NCBI GenBank assembly: GCA_049516635.1
Contig: JBEKSX010000104.1
Span: forward strand, 1-10,148
Reading direction: 5' to 3'
Length of the DNA stretch: 10,148 bases
Source of the DNA: JBEKSX01 sp049516635
GTDB lineage: Bacteria > Bacteroidota > Ignavibacteria > Tepidaquicellales > OLB5
Under the pieces are notes generated by a model that was not told where the DNA came from, did not search any database, and saw only the letters and a program-made list of their open reading frames with translations. Made by a program: the position numbers and the translations under genes. Positions 1 to 6,796 of this stretch are shown here, piece after piece; the first letter of the stretch is position 1; each line of letters opens with the position of its first letter.

Positions 1-2
1 GA

Positions 3-278
3 GAAGGTGAAAAGATAATCAGCGTTGCAGGTGTTCATGTTTTTTCAAAACAGTACCATGTAGCGGCACTCGGCAATATAACCACACACAGGGATTACCG
101 CGGTAGGGGACTCGGAACGAAGACCACTTTTAGATTATGCCGGGAGCTAATTAAATATGCTGATGTGATAGGATTGAATGTCAGCATACATAATATTTCA
201 GCAATAAGATGTTACGAGAAGATAGGTTTCAAAAGGATAGCGCTGTACAATGAATTTATGATAGAGAAGGTTATCTGA
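3..278 (+). CDS. GNAT-family N-acetyltransferase, 3' part only
   Basis: This is the C-terminal 91 residues of a protein whose start lies off the left edge; codons are in frame from base 3 to a TGA at 276-278. The translation contains ITTHRDYRGRGLGT, which fits GNAT motif A (the R/Q-x-x-G-x-G/A loop that holds the acetyl-CoA pyrophosphate). It is followed by GLNVSIHNISAIRCYEKIGF, a typical motif B ending (N-x-x-A-x-x-x-Y-x-x-x-G-F). By family knowledge it transfers an acetyl group from acetyl-CoA to an amine; the substrate cannot be read from this fragment. It runs convergently towards the respiratory operon and is separated from it by a hairpin terminator, so it is a neighbour and not part of that system. 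The family assignment is firm; the specific function is unknown. Confidence 0.85.
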   Translation, partial: EGEKIISVAGVHVFSKQYHVAALGNITTHRDYRGRGLGTKTTFRLCRELIKYADVIGLNVSIHNISAIRCYEKIGFKRIALYNEFMIEKVI

Positions 279-286
279 ACATCCAG

Positions 287-308
287 ACAAGGGAGCAAGC
301 TCCCTTGT
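287..308. terminator. Hairpin terminator between convergent genes
   Basis: A perfect 9-bp stem, ACAAGGGAG paired with CTCCCTTGT around a CAAG loop, lies in the 47-base gap between the acetyltransferase stop (278) and the end of the respiratory operon (326). On the + strand it is followed by TCAATTTAATC, a weak T-rich tail. On the minus strand no T run follows. It probably terminates the acetyltransferase transcript intrinsically and may also stop or stabilise the 3' end of the oxidase operon mRNA. Confidence 0.7.
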
Positions 309-325
309 TCAATTTAATCTGAGGT

Positions 326-1690
326 TTACTTTTTTCCGCTGACCTGTTCGATAAGCCATTTTGCCATAGCCAGTGCCTCATTCTTCTTTAAGCCCTGGTT
401 AGGCATCGGGGGAAAAGCAGGATCTTTCTTGACAGGGTTATAAATAAAATCAGCAAGTTTATTCACATCACCGTTGTATTTCGGAACCGTCTGCTGGTAC
501 GGCGGACCCACAAGTTTCACGTCGAACCTGTGGCACGCGATGCATTTGGTATTATAGATCTGCTGGGCGTCCACGGTGGTCGTGGATGTGTTCTTTGCAA
601 TAAGCTCTTTTTCGATATCCTCGGCTTTCCGGTTGGCGGCAAGAGTTTGCTCTCCAATAGCGCTTCCGAATGCGGTATTCCCCTGAAATATCTGAAAAGC
701 AAAGATGAGAAGAACCAGTATAAACGCAGCTGAAGTGAACCTGACATCCGAATTCTTGATGCTGTGATATAGGATATTGCAGAGCAGTATCACTCCAATT
801 AGAACAAGGATATGATAGAGGAAAAATGTTTGTGACAACGCCTCCTTCGGCAGGAAGAGGATATTAATGAACAGTAATACGGGAAGCGATATTGACGAGA
901 ACAGTGCGAGATTGGATGCGAAGTTTCTTGCGAAAGAGGAGTACTCACTGCTCATTCTCGGTAACCCGCCCTGCCATTTGAAAAAATAGAACAGTACTGC
1001 AACTCCTGTAACCGCACCCGAAGCAATGAACAGAAGCAGGAAATTAAATATAGTTGCCCAGGAAAATATTATCTGGAGAATGTCCACCACATTTTGCCAT
1101 CTGTCCGGATCTGATGCAAGGGAAGTGCTTCCTGCAAATAAGTATGCAGCACAGTACAGAAAAAGTATACCAAGCCATCCCGAATTGCTGTTGGACCTGA
1201 GAATATTCTCCTCGTACTCGTTGATCTCTTCCAGTTCGGAATCCGATTGTTTTACGGCACCGGCATCGGCGCGGTCCTTCAGTGATGATATAACGGATTC
1301 GATCTCATAAGTATTTCGAAACTTATATAAGAAAACGAAAGCGATGATGAATAATAGACCCGATAAGGCCATAATAGGGACAGCAATCGTAGGAGTCCCG
1401 TATAAGAGCTGTGTATAAGCAAGTATAATAGATATAACAGGCAGAATGCCAAGAGCATAATGAGCATTATTACCAATGGTTAATTTTTCGATTATATCCT
1501 TTGCGAACCGTAAATATACCTTATTATTTTCCCTGTAGCCTCTCCTATTAAAATATACCGAGATAAGGGATGAGCCCATCAGCATACTCGTGTACGGCAG
1601 GAAGAGAAGCATTGCTATAGAAAGAATATATTTAAGTAGCAGCACATGATTAGCGGACGGCGGTACAATGAAATCTTTAAGAAAATCCAT
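326..1690 (-). CDS. Polytopic membrane protein with C-terminal cytochrome c domain
   Basis: This 454-residue protein has about eight or nine hydrophobic helices over residues 17-337, interrupted by a charged, Glu-rich loop near 126-170. A single class I cytochrome c domain follows (about 372-454). The haem motif is C383-I-A-C386-H387, followed by a VGPPY segment, and a likely axial Met is M429 in FPPMPNQG, resembling small c551-type domains. H15 and H77 lie in or next to predicted helices and could bind another cofactor, but that is speculation. The start is ATG 1690 with AAGGAT 8 bases upstream, overlapping the ctaB stop, so the two genes are probably translationally coupled. As last gene of the ACIII-oxidase operon it likely takes part in respiratory electron transfer at the outer face of the membrane. 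I do not recognise the membrane-domain family; a remote link to cytochrome bd subunit I-like proteins is possible but not shown. Confidence 0.8.
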   Translation of the reverse strand: MDFLKDFIVPPSANHVLLLKYILSIAMLLFLPYTSMLMGSSLISVYFNRRGYRENNKVYLRFAKDIIEKLTIGNNAHYALGILPVISIILAYTQLLYGTPTIAVPIMALSGLLFIIAFVFLYKFRNTYEIESVISSLKDRADAGAVKQSDSELEEINEYEENILRSNSNSGWLGILFLYCAAYLFAGSTSLASDPDRWQNVVDILQIIFSWATIFNFLLLFIASGAVTGVAVLFYFFKWQGGLPRMSSEYSSFARNFASNLALFSSISLPVLLFINILFLPKEALSQTFFLYHILVLIGVILLCNILYHSIKNSDVRFTSAAFILVLLIFAFQIFQGNTAFGSAIGEQTLAANRKAEDIEKELIAKNTSTTTVDAQQIYNTKCIACHRFDVKLVGPPYQQTVPKYNGDVNKLADFIYNPVKKDPAFPPMPNQGLKKNEALAMAKWLIEQVSGKK

Positions 1691-1702
1691 TATTAAATAT
1701 CC

Positions 1703-2563
1703 TTATAATTGATTCATTAAACTTATAAACTTATCTATCGAGAGCAAAGTGATGAGCATTAGTGTATAAAAATTTATTCTTATGAACGAACCGATAACAA
1801 CTTTATTTTCACCGCCCGAAAATAAGAACCTGAACGAATTATACAGCATCCATAGTGAGATTGTCAGCAGCACAACACCGGATACACCGTAATTTATGAT
1901 GCCGAACAAGGGAATAAGCAGGGCTACGAGCACGGTGGAGATGAGCCACATGGCGGTTATCCTTTTCAGCTGCACAGGAGTAAAAATATTAGTGAGGGTC
2001 GGGAATCCGGCTCTCTTATAATCTTCGCTGTATAATATCAGCAGAAGCCAGAAATGAGGGATCTGCCAGATGAAAAAATATAATGCTGTTACAATTATCT
2101 TCATATCGAACAGATGTCCTCCTGCGGCAAGCCATCCTGCAACAGGCGGTAATGCACCCACCAGTGAACCCGGAATGATAGCCCATGATGTTCTTCTTTT
2201 CAGCGGAGTGTAAACAGCATTATACCAGATGAAGGTCAGGTAACCCGCTGTTAGTGCCTCTAAATTTGTCATATAGAAAAGAACCACTGAACCCGAAAAG
2301 AAAAGGATAGATGATATCCACAGGACTGATGATGCTTCTATCTTTCCCGAGGGTATCGGCCTATGCTTCGTCCTTTTCATAAGGGCATCCGTTTCGCGTT
2401 CCTGATAATGATTCAACGCTGAAGCCGAGCATGCGAGAAGGAAAATTCCAGCAATGGCATAGAACATCCGCAAAGTGATCTCGTTCGCTCCGAGGAGGTA
2501 TCCGAGTCCCGTGGTGAATGAAACCAGGATAGTTATCTTGAACTTCACTATTTCCAGCAGCAT
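1703..2563 (-). CDS. ctaB: Protohaem IX farnesyltransferase (haem O synthase)
   Basis: This UbiA-superfamily membrane prenyltransferase adds a farnesyl group to haem b to give haem O, the precursor of the haem A used by the oxidase encoded beside it. From ATG 2563 it has 286 residues, normal for the family, with about nine membrane helices. The prenyl-diphosphate/Mg2+ motif is N51-x3-E55-x3-D59 followed by MKRTKHRP. Further family signatures are YTPLKRRTSWAIIPGSLVGA (119-138) and the WQIPHFWLL / YKRAGFPTL pair (166-190). At the N-terminus KFK stands where most relatives have KPR. The start is uncertain: ATG 2563 has GGAAG 7 bases upstream and matches the usual N-terminus, TTG 2581 is in frame with no clear ribosome site, and a strong AAGGAG at 2633-2638 faces an in-frame ATA at 2626. 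No haem A synthase gene (ctaA) is visible here. Confidence 0.93.
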   Translation of the reverse strand: MLLEIVKFKITILVSFTTGLGYLLGANEITLRMFYAIAGIFLLACSASALNHYQERETDALMKRTKHRPIPSGKIEASSVLWISSILFFSGSVVLFYMTNLEALTAGYLTFIWYNAVYTPLKRRTSWAIIPGSLVGALPPVAGWLAAGGHLFDMKIIVTALYFFIWQIPHFWLLLILYSEDYKRAGFPTLTNIFTPVQLKRITAMWLISTVLVALLIPLFGIINYGVSGVVLLTISLWMLYNSFRFLFSGGENKVVIGSFIRINFYTLMLITLLSIDKFISLMNQL

Positions 2564-2632
2564 TCTTATTCTTCCGGCCAATGACCGTGCTGCTGGAATT
2601 CTATGACTTATATATGCGGTATCTATAGTTTT

Positions 2633-2638
2633 CTCCTT
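2633..2638 (-). promoter_or_regulatory. Strong Shine-Dalgarno without a canonical start codon
   Basis: Immediately after the subunit II stop (2642-2644), the minus strand reads AAGGAG, the best ribosome-binding sequence seen in the operon. Six bases downstream, where an ATG is expected, stands ATA (2626-2624), in frame with ctaB and with no stop codon between. Either ctaB starts at ATA, giving 21 extra residues before the ATG at 2563, or an ancestral ATG has been lost and translation starts at TTG 2581 or ATG 2563. Confidence 0.55.
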
Positions 2639-2641
2639 AAA

Positions 2642-3364
2642 TTAGGGATTATTTGTATTTTTCTTAACTTTATTGCTCTTTTTCAGTTTCATCGAATCAA
2701 TACCGATATTGTTTACCGATGTCGAATCAACCCTGACCTTCAATGAATCCGCTTTCGTTGAGTCAGCAGGATTCGGATTAGCATTCAACCATTCGTTAAA
2801 TTTATCGGGAGGCATTACAATAAGCTTCCCCTGCATGAACGAGTGCCCCATTCCGCAATATTCGGCGCACGTGATTGTAAATTCACCGAGCTGGTCGGGA
2901 TAGAACCACATATAATTTGTCCTGCCCGGAATTGCATCTTCCTTTACCCTGAACGCAGGCAGATAGAAGCTGTGGTTCACATCGGCGGAATGGATCTCCA
3001 TCTTGATCGGTTTATTAAGAGGAACATACAATAATGTGTCGGTTTTTTTATTGTTCGGATATTCAAAGCTCCACATCCACATCCTCGCGGTGACCTTTAT
3101 TGTCATAGCATCGGGTGGAACGTTCCGCATTATCCTGAAATCGGACCACCCGGAAAAGAATATGACCAGAACCAGTATCAAAGGTATCACGGTCCACAAC
3201 ACTTCTAGGGTCGTACTGCCGGTAATATTTCCCGCCTGCGGATTCCTCTTTTTATTATACCTGAACATAAAGTATAGCATGGTAAAGGTCACGATTAGCA
3301 GAAGTACAGCAGATATAACTACGATCAGAATAAATGTATTATCGATATTAGTTTTATAGTTCAT
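2642..3364 (-). CDS. coxB: Cytochrome c oxidase subunit II (CuA subunit)
   Basis: Subunit II accepts electrons from cytochrome c at the dinuclear CuA centre on the outer face and passes them to haem a in subunit I. Two N-terminal helices (about 9-34 and 53-72) are followed by a cupredoxin domain. The CuA ligands are all present: H131 in VNHSF, then C166, E168, C170, H174 and M177 in CAEYCGMGHSFM. The conserved aromatic stretch is ARMWMWSFEYP (93-102). I start at ATG 3364 (240 residues, MNYKTNIDNT), because a longer reading from 3436 would overlap the subunit IV gene by about 60 bases and adds a non-homologous leader. The C-terminus, about residues 194-240, is a hydrophilic Asp/Ser/Lys/Asn-rich tail. 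Unlike caa3-type subunit II there is no fused cytochrome c domain, so a separate cytochrome must deliver electrons. It lies after subunits I, III and IV. Confidence 0.96.
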   Translation of the reverse strand: MNYKTNIDNTFILIVVISAVLLLIVTFTMLYFMFRYNKKRNPQAGNITGSTTLEVLWTVIPLILVLVIFFSGWSDFRIMRNVPPDAMTIKVTARMWMWSFEYPNNKKTDTLLYVPLNKPIKMEIHSADVNHSFYLPAFRVKEDAIPGRTNYMWFYPDQLGEFTITCAEYCGMGHSFMQGKLIVMPPDKFNEWLNANPNPADSTKADSLKVRVDSTSVNNIGIDSMKLKKSNKVKKNTNNP

Positions 3365-3375
3365 ATAAATATCTT

Positions 3376-3666
3376 TTATCTGAAAGACAAATCTGAAAAT
3401 GTTAATACAATTATTACTATGAAAGTAACAATACAAACGGATATAAAAACACGGAACACCGTTTTTTCGAATTTCAGGTGCATAAAGTATGAACCCACCA
3501 GCATCGATTTTGAAATGGCGATCAACAATGCCATAACAAACGTCAGAGCGCCCAGGTTAAATCCCGATACGGTGACTGTCATTGCTGTGAGCGCAACAAG
3601 TCCCAGCCACACCATTATATATGTGCCGTAACCGATCGAATGATTATCTGTTGTTTTTCCGTTCAT
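3376..3666 (-). CDS. coxD: Cytochrome c oxidase subunit IV (caa3-type small subunit)
   Basis: This 96-residue protein has three predicted helices (about 14-34, 38-60 and 70-92) and matches the prokaryotic caa3-type subunit IV family. Recognisable features are Y-x-x-V-W near residues 16-20, ALTAMTVTVS after it, and the KSMLVGSYFMHLKFEKTVFR stretch, where K-x-x-L-V-x-x-Y-F-M-H-L is the family signature. It has no cofactor and in relatives stabilises the oxidase or assists its assembly. The start ATG 3666 follows the subunit III stop (3676-3674) by seven bases, with AAGGA almost directly before it. The next gene, subunit II, starts 11 bases after its stop. The symbol follows common Bacteroidota usage; ctaF is also used elsewhere. 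Confidence 0.9.
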   Translation of the reverse strand: MNGKTTDNHSIGYGTYIMVWLGLVALTAMTVTVSGFNLGALTFVMALLIAISKSMLVGSYFMHLKFEKTVFRVFISVCIVTFIVIIVLTFSDLSFR

Positions 3667-3673
3667 ATTCCTT

Positions 3674-4324
3674 TCAGTGAATTAGATAAAATAAAGGAAA
3701 CAGGAATATCCAGATAATATCGACAAGATGCCAGTAAAGTCCGGAGTTTTCCAGTTTCGTATAATTAGTGCTTGTGAGTTTATTCTTAATGACTAAAGCG
3801 AGAACAATGGAGATAAATACCATACCTGCAATTACGTGAAGCCCGTGCAAACCTGTCATCACATAATACAATCCGAAATACATTATCTGTCCCTGTGACA
3901 TATTCTCCAGAGCAGGTCCCTTAGGATATATACCGTGCTGAAATTTCGTGCCCCATTCAAAATATTTATTGATAAGAAATACAAGACCGGACAGGAGTGT
4001 GAAATAAAGAAGGTAAATGCACAATTTCTTCTGTCCCTTTTGAAGAGCGGCAATGGAAAGAGCTACGCTCAGACTGCTGGTCAGAAGAATAATAGTGTTC
4101 ATGGCGCCGATAAAGGTATTCAGCTCGATTGCGGCGGCTCTGAAACCATCGGGATACAAAAACCTGTATGAAGCATAAAGCAGGAACATTCCGCCGAATA
4201 GGAGCAGTTCGGTAAGCAGGAACAGCCACATACCCATGCGTGAACCGATATCATCCCTGTGAACGTGTTCGTGCGTATCTTCGGACAAAGACTGACCCAA
4301 TACTGCTTCCGCTTCCTGGTTCAT
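3674..4324 (-). CDS. coxC: Cytochrome c oxidase subunit III
   Basis: At 216 residues this is a five-helix subunit III (the short bacterial form), a membrane subunit without redox cofactors that stabilises subunit I and supports proton uptake. Conserved marks are GMWLFLLTELLLFGGMF with Glu39, KYFEW (120-124), YYVMTGLHGLHVIAG (153-167, with H160 and H163) and the C-terminal YWHLVDIIWIFLFPLFY (197-213). The N-terminal 25 residues are acidic and His-containing, probably cytoplasmic. Its ATG at 4324 overlaps the subunit I stop codon in an ATGA arrangement of 4 bases, which points to translational coupling and equal production of the two subunits. Confidence 0.96.
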   Translation of the reverse strand: MNQEAEAVLGQSLSEDTHEHVHRDDIGSRMGMWLFLLTELLLFGGMFLLYASYRFLYPDGFRAAAIELNTFIGAMNTIILLTSSLSVALSIAALQKGQKKLCIYLLYFTLLSGLVFLINKYFEWGTKFQHGIYPKGPALENMSQGQIMYFGLYYVMTGLHGLHVIAGMVFISIVLALVIKNKLTSTNYTKLENSGLYWHLVDIIWIFLFPLFYLIH

Positions 4325-5982
4325 CTGGCCTCCTTATCCGGATGCATGACGTATGTTTCACGGTCATGCACATAAGGTCCGCCTGTAACAAGCGGTATCT
4401 CCTCAAAATTTTCTACGGGCGGAGGCGAGGATGTTCTCCATTCAAGTGTAGTGCCGCCCCAGGGGTTGTCGGGTGCCTTTTCGCCTTTGATCAGGCCGCG
4501 TACCAGATTGGAAAGCATCAGTATTATTCCCGATACCATTATCCATGAACCTACTGTCACTATCCTGTGAAGTGTCTGGAACTGCGGGAGGTATGAATAA
4601 TATCTTCTCGGCATGCCTTCATAACCGAGGATGAACATCGTAAAATACATTATATTGAACCCGATGACGAATGTCGTGCAGGCGATTATTGCCATCTTCT
4701 CATTATACATTTTACCGAACATTTTCGGGAACCAGTAATGGAGCGAGCCGAAAAAAATCGTGCCCATTCCCCCGAACATTACGTAATGAAAATGGCCTAC
4801 AATAAAATAAGTATCCGTCAGGTGAATATCCGTAGATAAAGCTCCCTGCACGAGCCCGGTCAGCCCTCCTATCGAAAAAATAAAGATGAACGCGAGTACA
4901 AACAGCAGCGGAGCCCTGAATTCGATTGAGCCCTTATACAGCGTTGCGACCCAGTTGAATACCTTCACACCCGACGGAATTGCAACCAGGAATGTTAAGA
5001 GTGAAAAAACAACTCTCGATGTATCGCTGATGCCGCTTGAGAACATATGGTGTCCCCAAACGAGATAACCAATCATGGCGATAGCAAGGCTCGATAATGC
5101 TATTTGTTTATAACCGAAAACATCTTTTCTTGCGAACGTTGGAAGTATCTCGGATACCACACCCATTGCGGGAAGTATCATAATATATACCGCAGGATGC
5201 GAATATATCCAGAAGAGATGCTGGTATAAAAGAGGATCGCCGCCCAGAGTCGGATCGAAAATTCCGATACCAAAAGTACGTTCGAGGATTATCAGAAGAA
5301 GAGTTATACCTATCACCGGAGTTGCAAGTATCTGGATCCATGCTGTTGCATACAAGCCCCATACGAATAAAGGCATTCTGAAGAACGTCATTCCCGGTGC
5401 TCTTAATCTGTGAATGGTTGTAATGAAATTTACACCGGTTAATATAGAAGAGAAACCAAGAACGAAAGCTGCGAATACCGTAAATGAAACATTCGATGTT
5501 GTTCTTATGCTGTAAGGAACATAGAAGGTCCATCCCGTATCCGCCGCACCGCCAAATGTAAATAATGAAATTATTGCTAACAGCCCACCTGTAATATATA
5601 AATACCATGACATTAAGTTGATCCTGGGAAATGCAACATCTTTAGCCCCGATCTGCAGGGGTAAAAAGAAATTACCGAACACCGCAGGTATGCCGGGAAT
5701 AATGAACAGGAATATCATTATCACACCGTGCAGAGTAAAGATCGAATTATAAGTAGATGCACTCATAATAGTATTGTTCGGCGTGAGCATTTCGAGTCTC
5801 ATCAGAACACCGAGTGTCATTGCTGTGAGGAAAAACAGCATCATGGCTGCAAGGTACATCAGCCCAATCCTTTTGTGGTCGGTTGTGAGCAGCCACGCGA
5901 GTATTCCTTTTCGTTTCCCTTCAGCGTGGTAAAAATCTACCGCCGCTTCTTCTATCGGTATAGCAATTGTTCCGTTAGCCAT
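4321..5982 (-). CDS. coxA: Cytochrome c oxidase subunit I, A2-type haem-copper oxidase
   Basis: This 553-residue, 12-helix catalytic subunit reduces O2 to water and pumps protons. Haem a ligands are H85 (TLHGVIMI) and H399; the haem a3 ligand is H397 (VGHFHYVM). CuB ligands are H262 and the H311-H312 pair in WGHHMF, with Y266 in the position of the cross-linked tyrosine. In helix VI the sequence is WIYSHPAVYIMILP: the Glu of A1-type enzymes (HPEVY) is Ala264, and a Tyr260-Ser261 pair is present, the signature of A2 enzymes such as those of Thermus and Rhodothermus. K-channel K340 (IPSGVKVF) and D-channel entry D115 (GAKDVAFPR) are retained. The gene lies directly after the SCO gene (one base between the SCO stop and this ATG) and overlaps subunit III by 4 bases. 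The family is certain; the A2 assignment rests on the motif read by eye. Confidence 0.98.
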   Translation of the reverse strand: MANGTIAIPIEEAAVDFYHAEGKRKGILAWLLTTDHKRIGLMYLAAMMLFFLTAMTLGVLMRLEMLTPNNTIMSASTYNSIFTLHGVIMIFLFIIPGIPAVFGNFFLPLQIGAKDVAFPRINLMSWYLYITGGLLAIISLFTFGGAADTGWTFYVPYSIRTTSNVSFTVFAAFVLGFSSILTGVNFITTIHRLRAPGMTFFRMPLFVWGLYATAWIQILATPVIGITLLLIILERTFGIGIFDPTLGGDPLLYQHLFWIYSHPAVYIMILPAMGVVSEILPTFARKDVFGYKQIALSSLAIAMIGYLVWGHHMFSSGISDTSRVVFSLLTFLVAIPSGVKVFNWVATLYKGSIEFRAPLLFVLAFIFIFSIGGLTGLVQGALSTDIHLTDTYFIVGHFHYVMFGGMGTIFFGSLHYWFPKMFGKMYNEKMAIIACTTFVIGFNIMYFTMFILGYEGMPRRYYSYLPQFQTLHRIVTVGSWIMVSGIILMLSNLVRGLIKGEKAPDNPWGGTTLEWRTSSPPPVENFEEIPLVTGGPYVHDRETYVMHPDKEAR

Positions 5983-5983
5983 A

Positions 5984-6793
5984 TTAGATCTTTTTTATAT
6001 TTGTTTTTTTCTTTTTCATTGTAACAAAAGCAACAAAGGCGATTATTAGAACCAGTATTCCCCCGCCGGCTATTCTCGTGATATTCAATACATATTTTCT
6101 ACCTTCGGGATCATAGCTGTAGCATAGTTTCACTATCTTGGCAATCGTCGGGGTTGACTTCCCTTCCGAAGCTTCCGTCAGTGCCAGCTTTACATCGAAC
6201 GGCAGAAAATCCGTTCCGTATAAATATCTCGATATCTTACCCTTGGGCGATACAGTCATTATTCCCGCACTATGTATAAAATCTTGTCCCTGCCTGATAT
6301 ACCTGAACCCGACAGCATTGGTTATCCTGGAGATATTGGCGCTGTCACCCGTAAGGAAACGCCATGATTCTTCCGGAATTTTCTTCTGCATGCTTTCAAA
6401 ATAATTTTTCTTTTTTTCGATAGCCCGAAGGTAATCATCGGTCGGATCAAAGCTGATGGTGATCACCTGGTAATCTTTCCCCGGCTGCATATCCAGACGG
6501 TCTATAACATCTGCAATGCCGTTCATTAACGGACTGCATAACCCTGCACATCTGAAATACACAAGATTCAGAATTGTGGGTTTATTAACCAGCGAACTTA
6601 AGGTAACAGTTTGCCCGTATTCGTCAAAAAATTTGAGATCAAGCGGAATAATTGCTCCAAGCTTTTCTTCAAATCCTACTTCTATTTTTTGCTGAGGTTC
6701 CCCGAAAATTACCCTCGCATTGAAGAAAAACAATAATATCAACAAAATGGAATATTTTCCGGAAAACCTTTTTAATAATAATAATAAATACAT
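5984..6793 (-). CDS. SCO1/SenC-family copper chaperone with C-terminal membrane helix
   Basis: SCO proteins deliver copper to the CuA site of subunit II and keep its cysteines reduced. This one has 269 residues: an N-terminal hydrophobic signal or anchor (about 15-31), a thioredoxin-like domain (about 40-215) and a C-terminal helix (about 241-258) followed by a Lys-rich tail. The copper ligands are C82 and C86 (YFRCAGLCSPLMNG) and H174 (DFIHSAGIM). Other matches to the long SCO subfamily found beside oxidase genes are ITISFDPTDD (111-120), GKISRYLYGTDF (185-196) and LCYSYDPEGRKY near 223-234. The first cysteine is followed by Ala-Gly, where the motif is more often CPMLC or CPxxC. ATG 6793 follows the upstream cytochrome stop by three bases. 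Codons 3-7 are five consecutive TTA leucines. Its position just before coxA supports a role in assembling this oxidase. Confidence 0.92.
   Translation of the reverse strand: MYLLLLLKRFSGKYSILLILLFFFNARVIFGEPQQKIEVGFEEKLGAIIPLDLKFFDEYGQTVTLSSLVNKPTILNLVYFRCAGLCSPLMNGIADVIDRLDMQPGKDYQVITISFDPTDDYLRAIEKKKNYFESMQKKIPEESWRFLTGDSANISRITNAVGFRYIRQGQDFIHSAGIMTVSPKGKISRYLYGTDFLPFDVKLALTEASEGKSTPTIAKIVKLCYSYDPEGRKYVLNITRIAGGGILVLIIAFVAFVTMKKKKTNIKKI
6773..6787 (-). repeat. In-frame (TTA)5 trinucleotide run in the SCO leader
   Basis: Five consecutive TTA codons encode Leu3-Leu7 of the SCO protein, right after the ATG and one Tyr codon. The run belongs to the hydrophobic/charged start of the signal anchor. 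As a multiple of three it cannot shift the frame; length change would only add or remove leucines. Confidence 0.6.
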
Positions 6794-6796
6794 CTT

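Noticed and set aside
287..308. Hairpin as an operator or attachment site
   Set aside because: A simple intergenic position between convergent genes, a tight 4-base loop and a T-rich flank on one side fit a terminator; no second copy was noticed elsewhere in the window.
3003..3359. 118-codon + strand open frame opposite subunit II, and similar + strand frames across the operon
   Set aside because: All lie antisense to well-supported genes, show no recognisable domains and have no supporting start context.
3365..3436. Longer N-terminus for subunit II starting at ATG 3436
   Set aside because: It would overlap the subunit IV coding region by about 60 bases and adds a Cys/Phe/Asn-rich stretch not seen in the family; ATG 3364 gives a normal subunit II start just after the subunit IV stop.
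5108..5608. 166-codon open frame on the minus strand inside subunit I
   Set aside because: It is the alternate-frame shadow of a certain gene: composition is odd (rich in Tyr, Ser, Asn, Cys) and it has no separate ribosome site or family resemblance.
6773..6787. (TTA)5 run near the SCO start as a phase-variation switch
   Set aside because: A trinucleotide repeat cannot switch the frame, and five TTA codons for Leu in a signal anchor are unremarkable in AT-leaning DNA.
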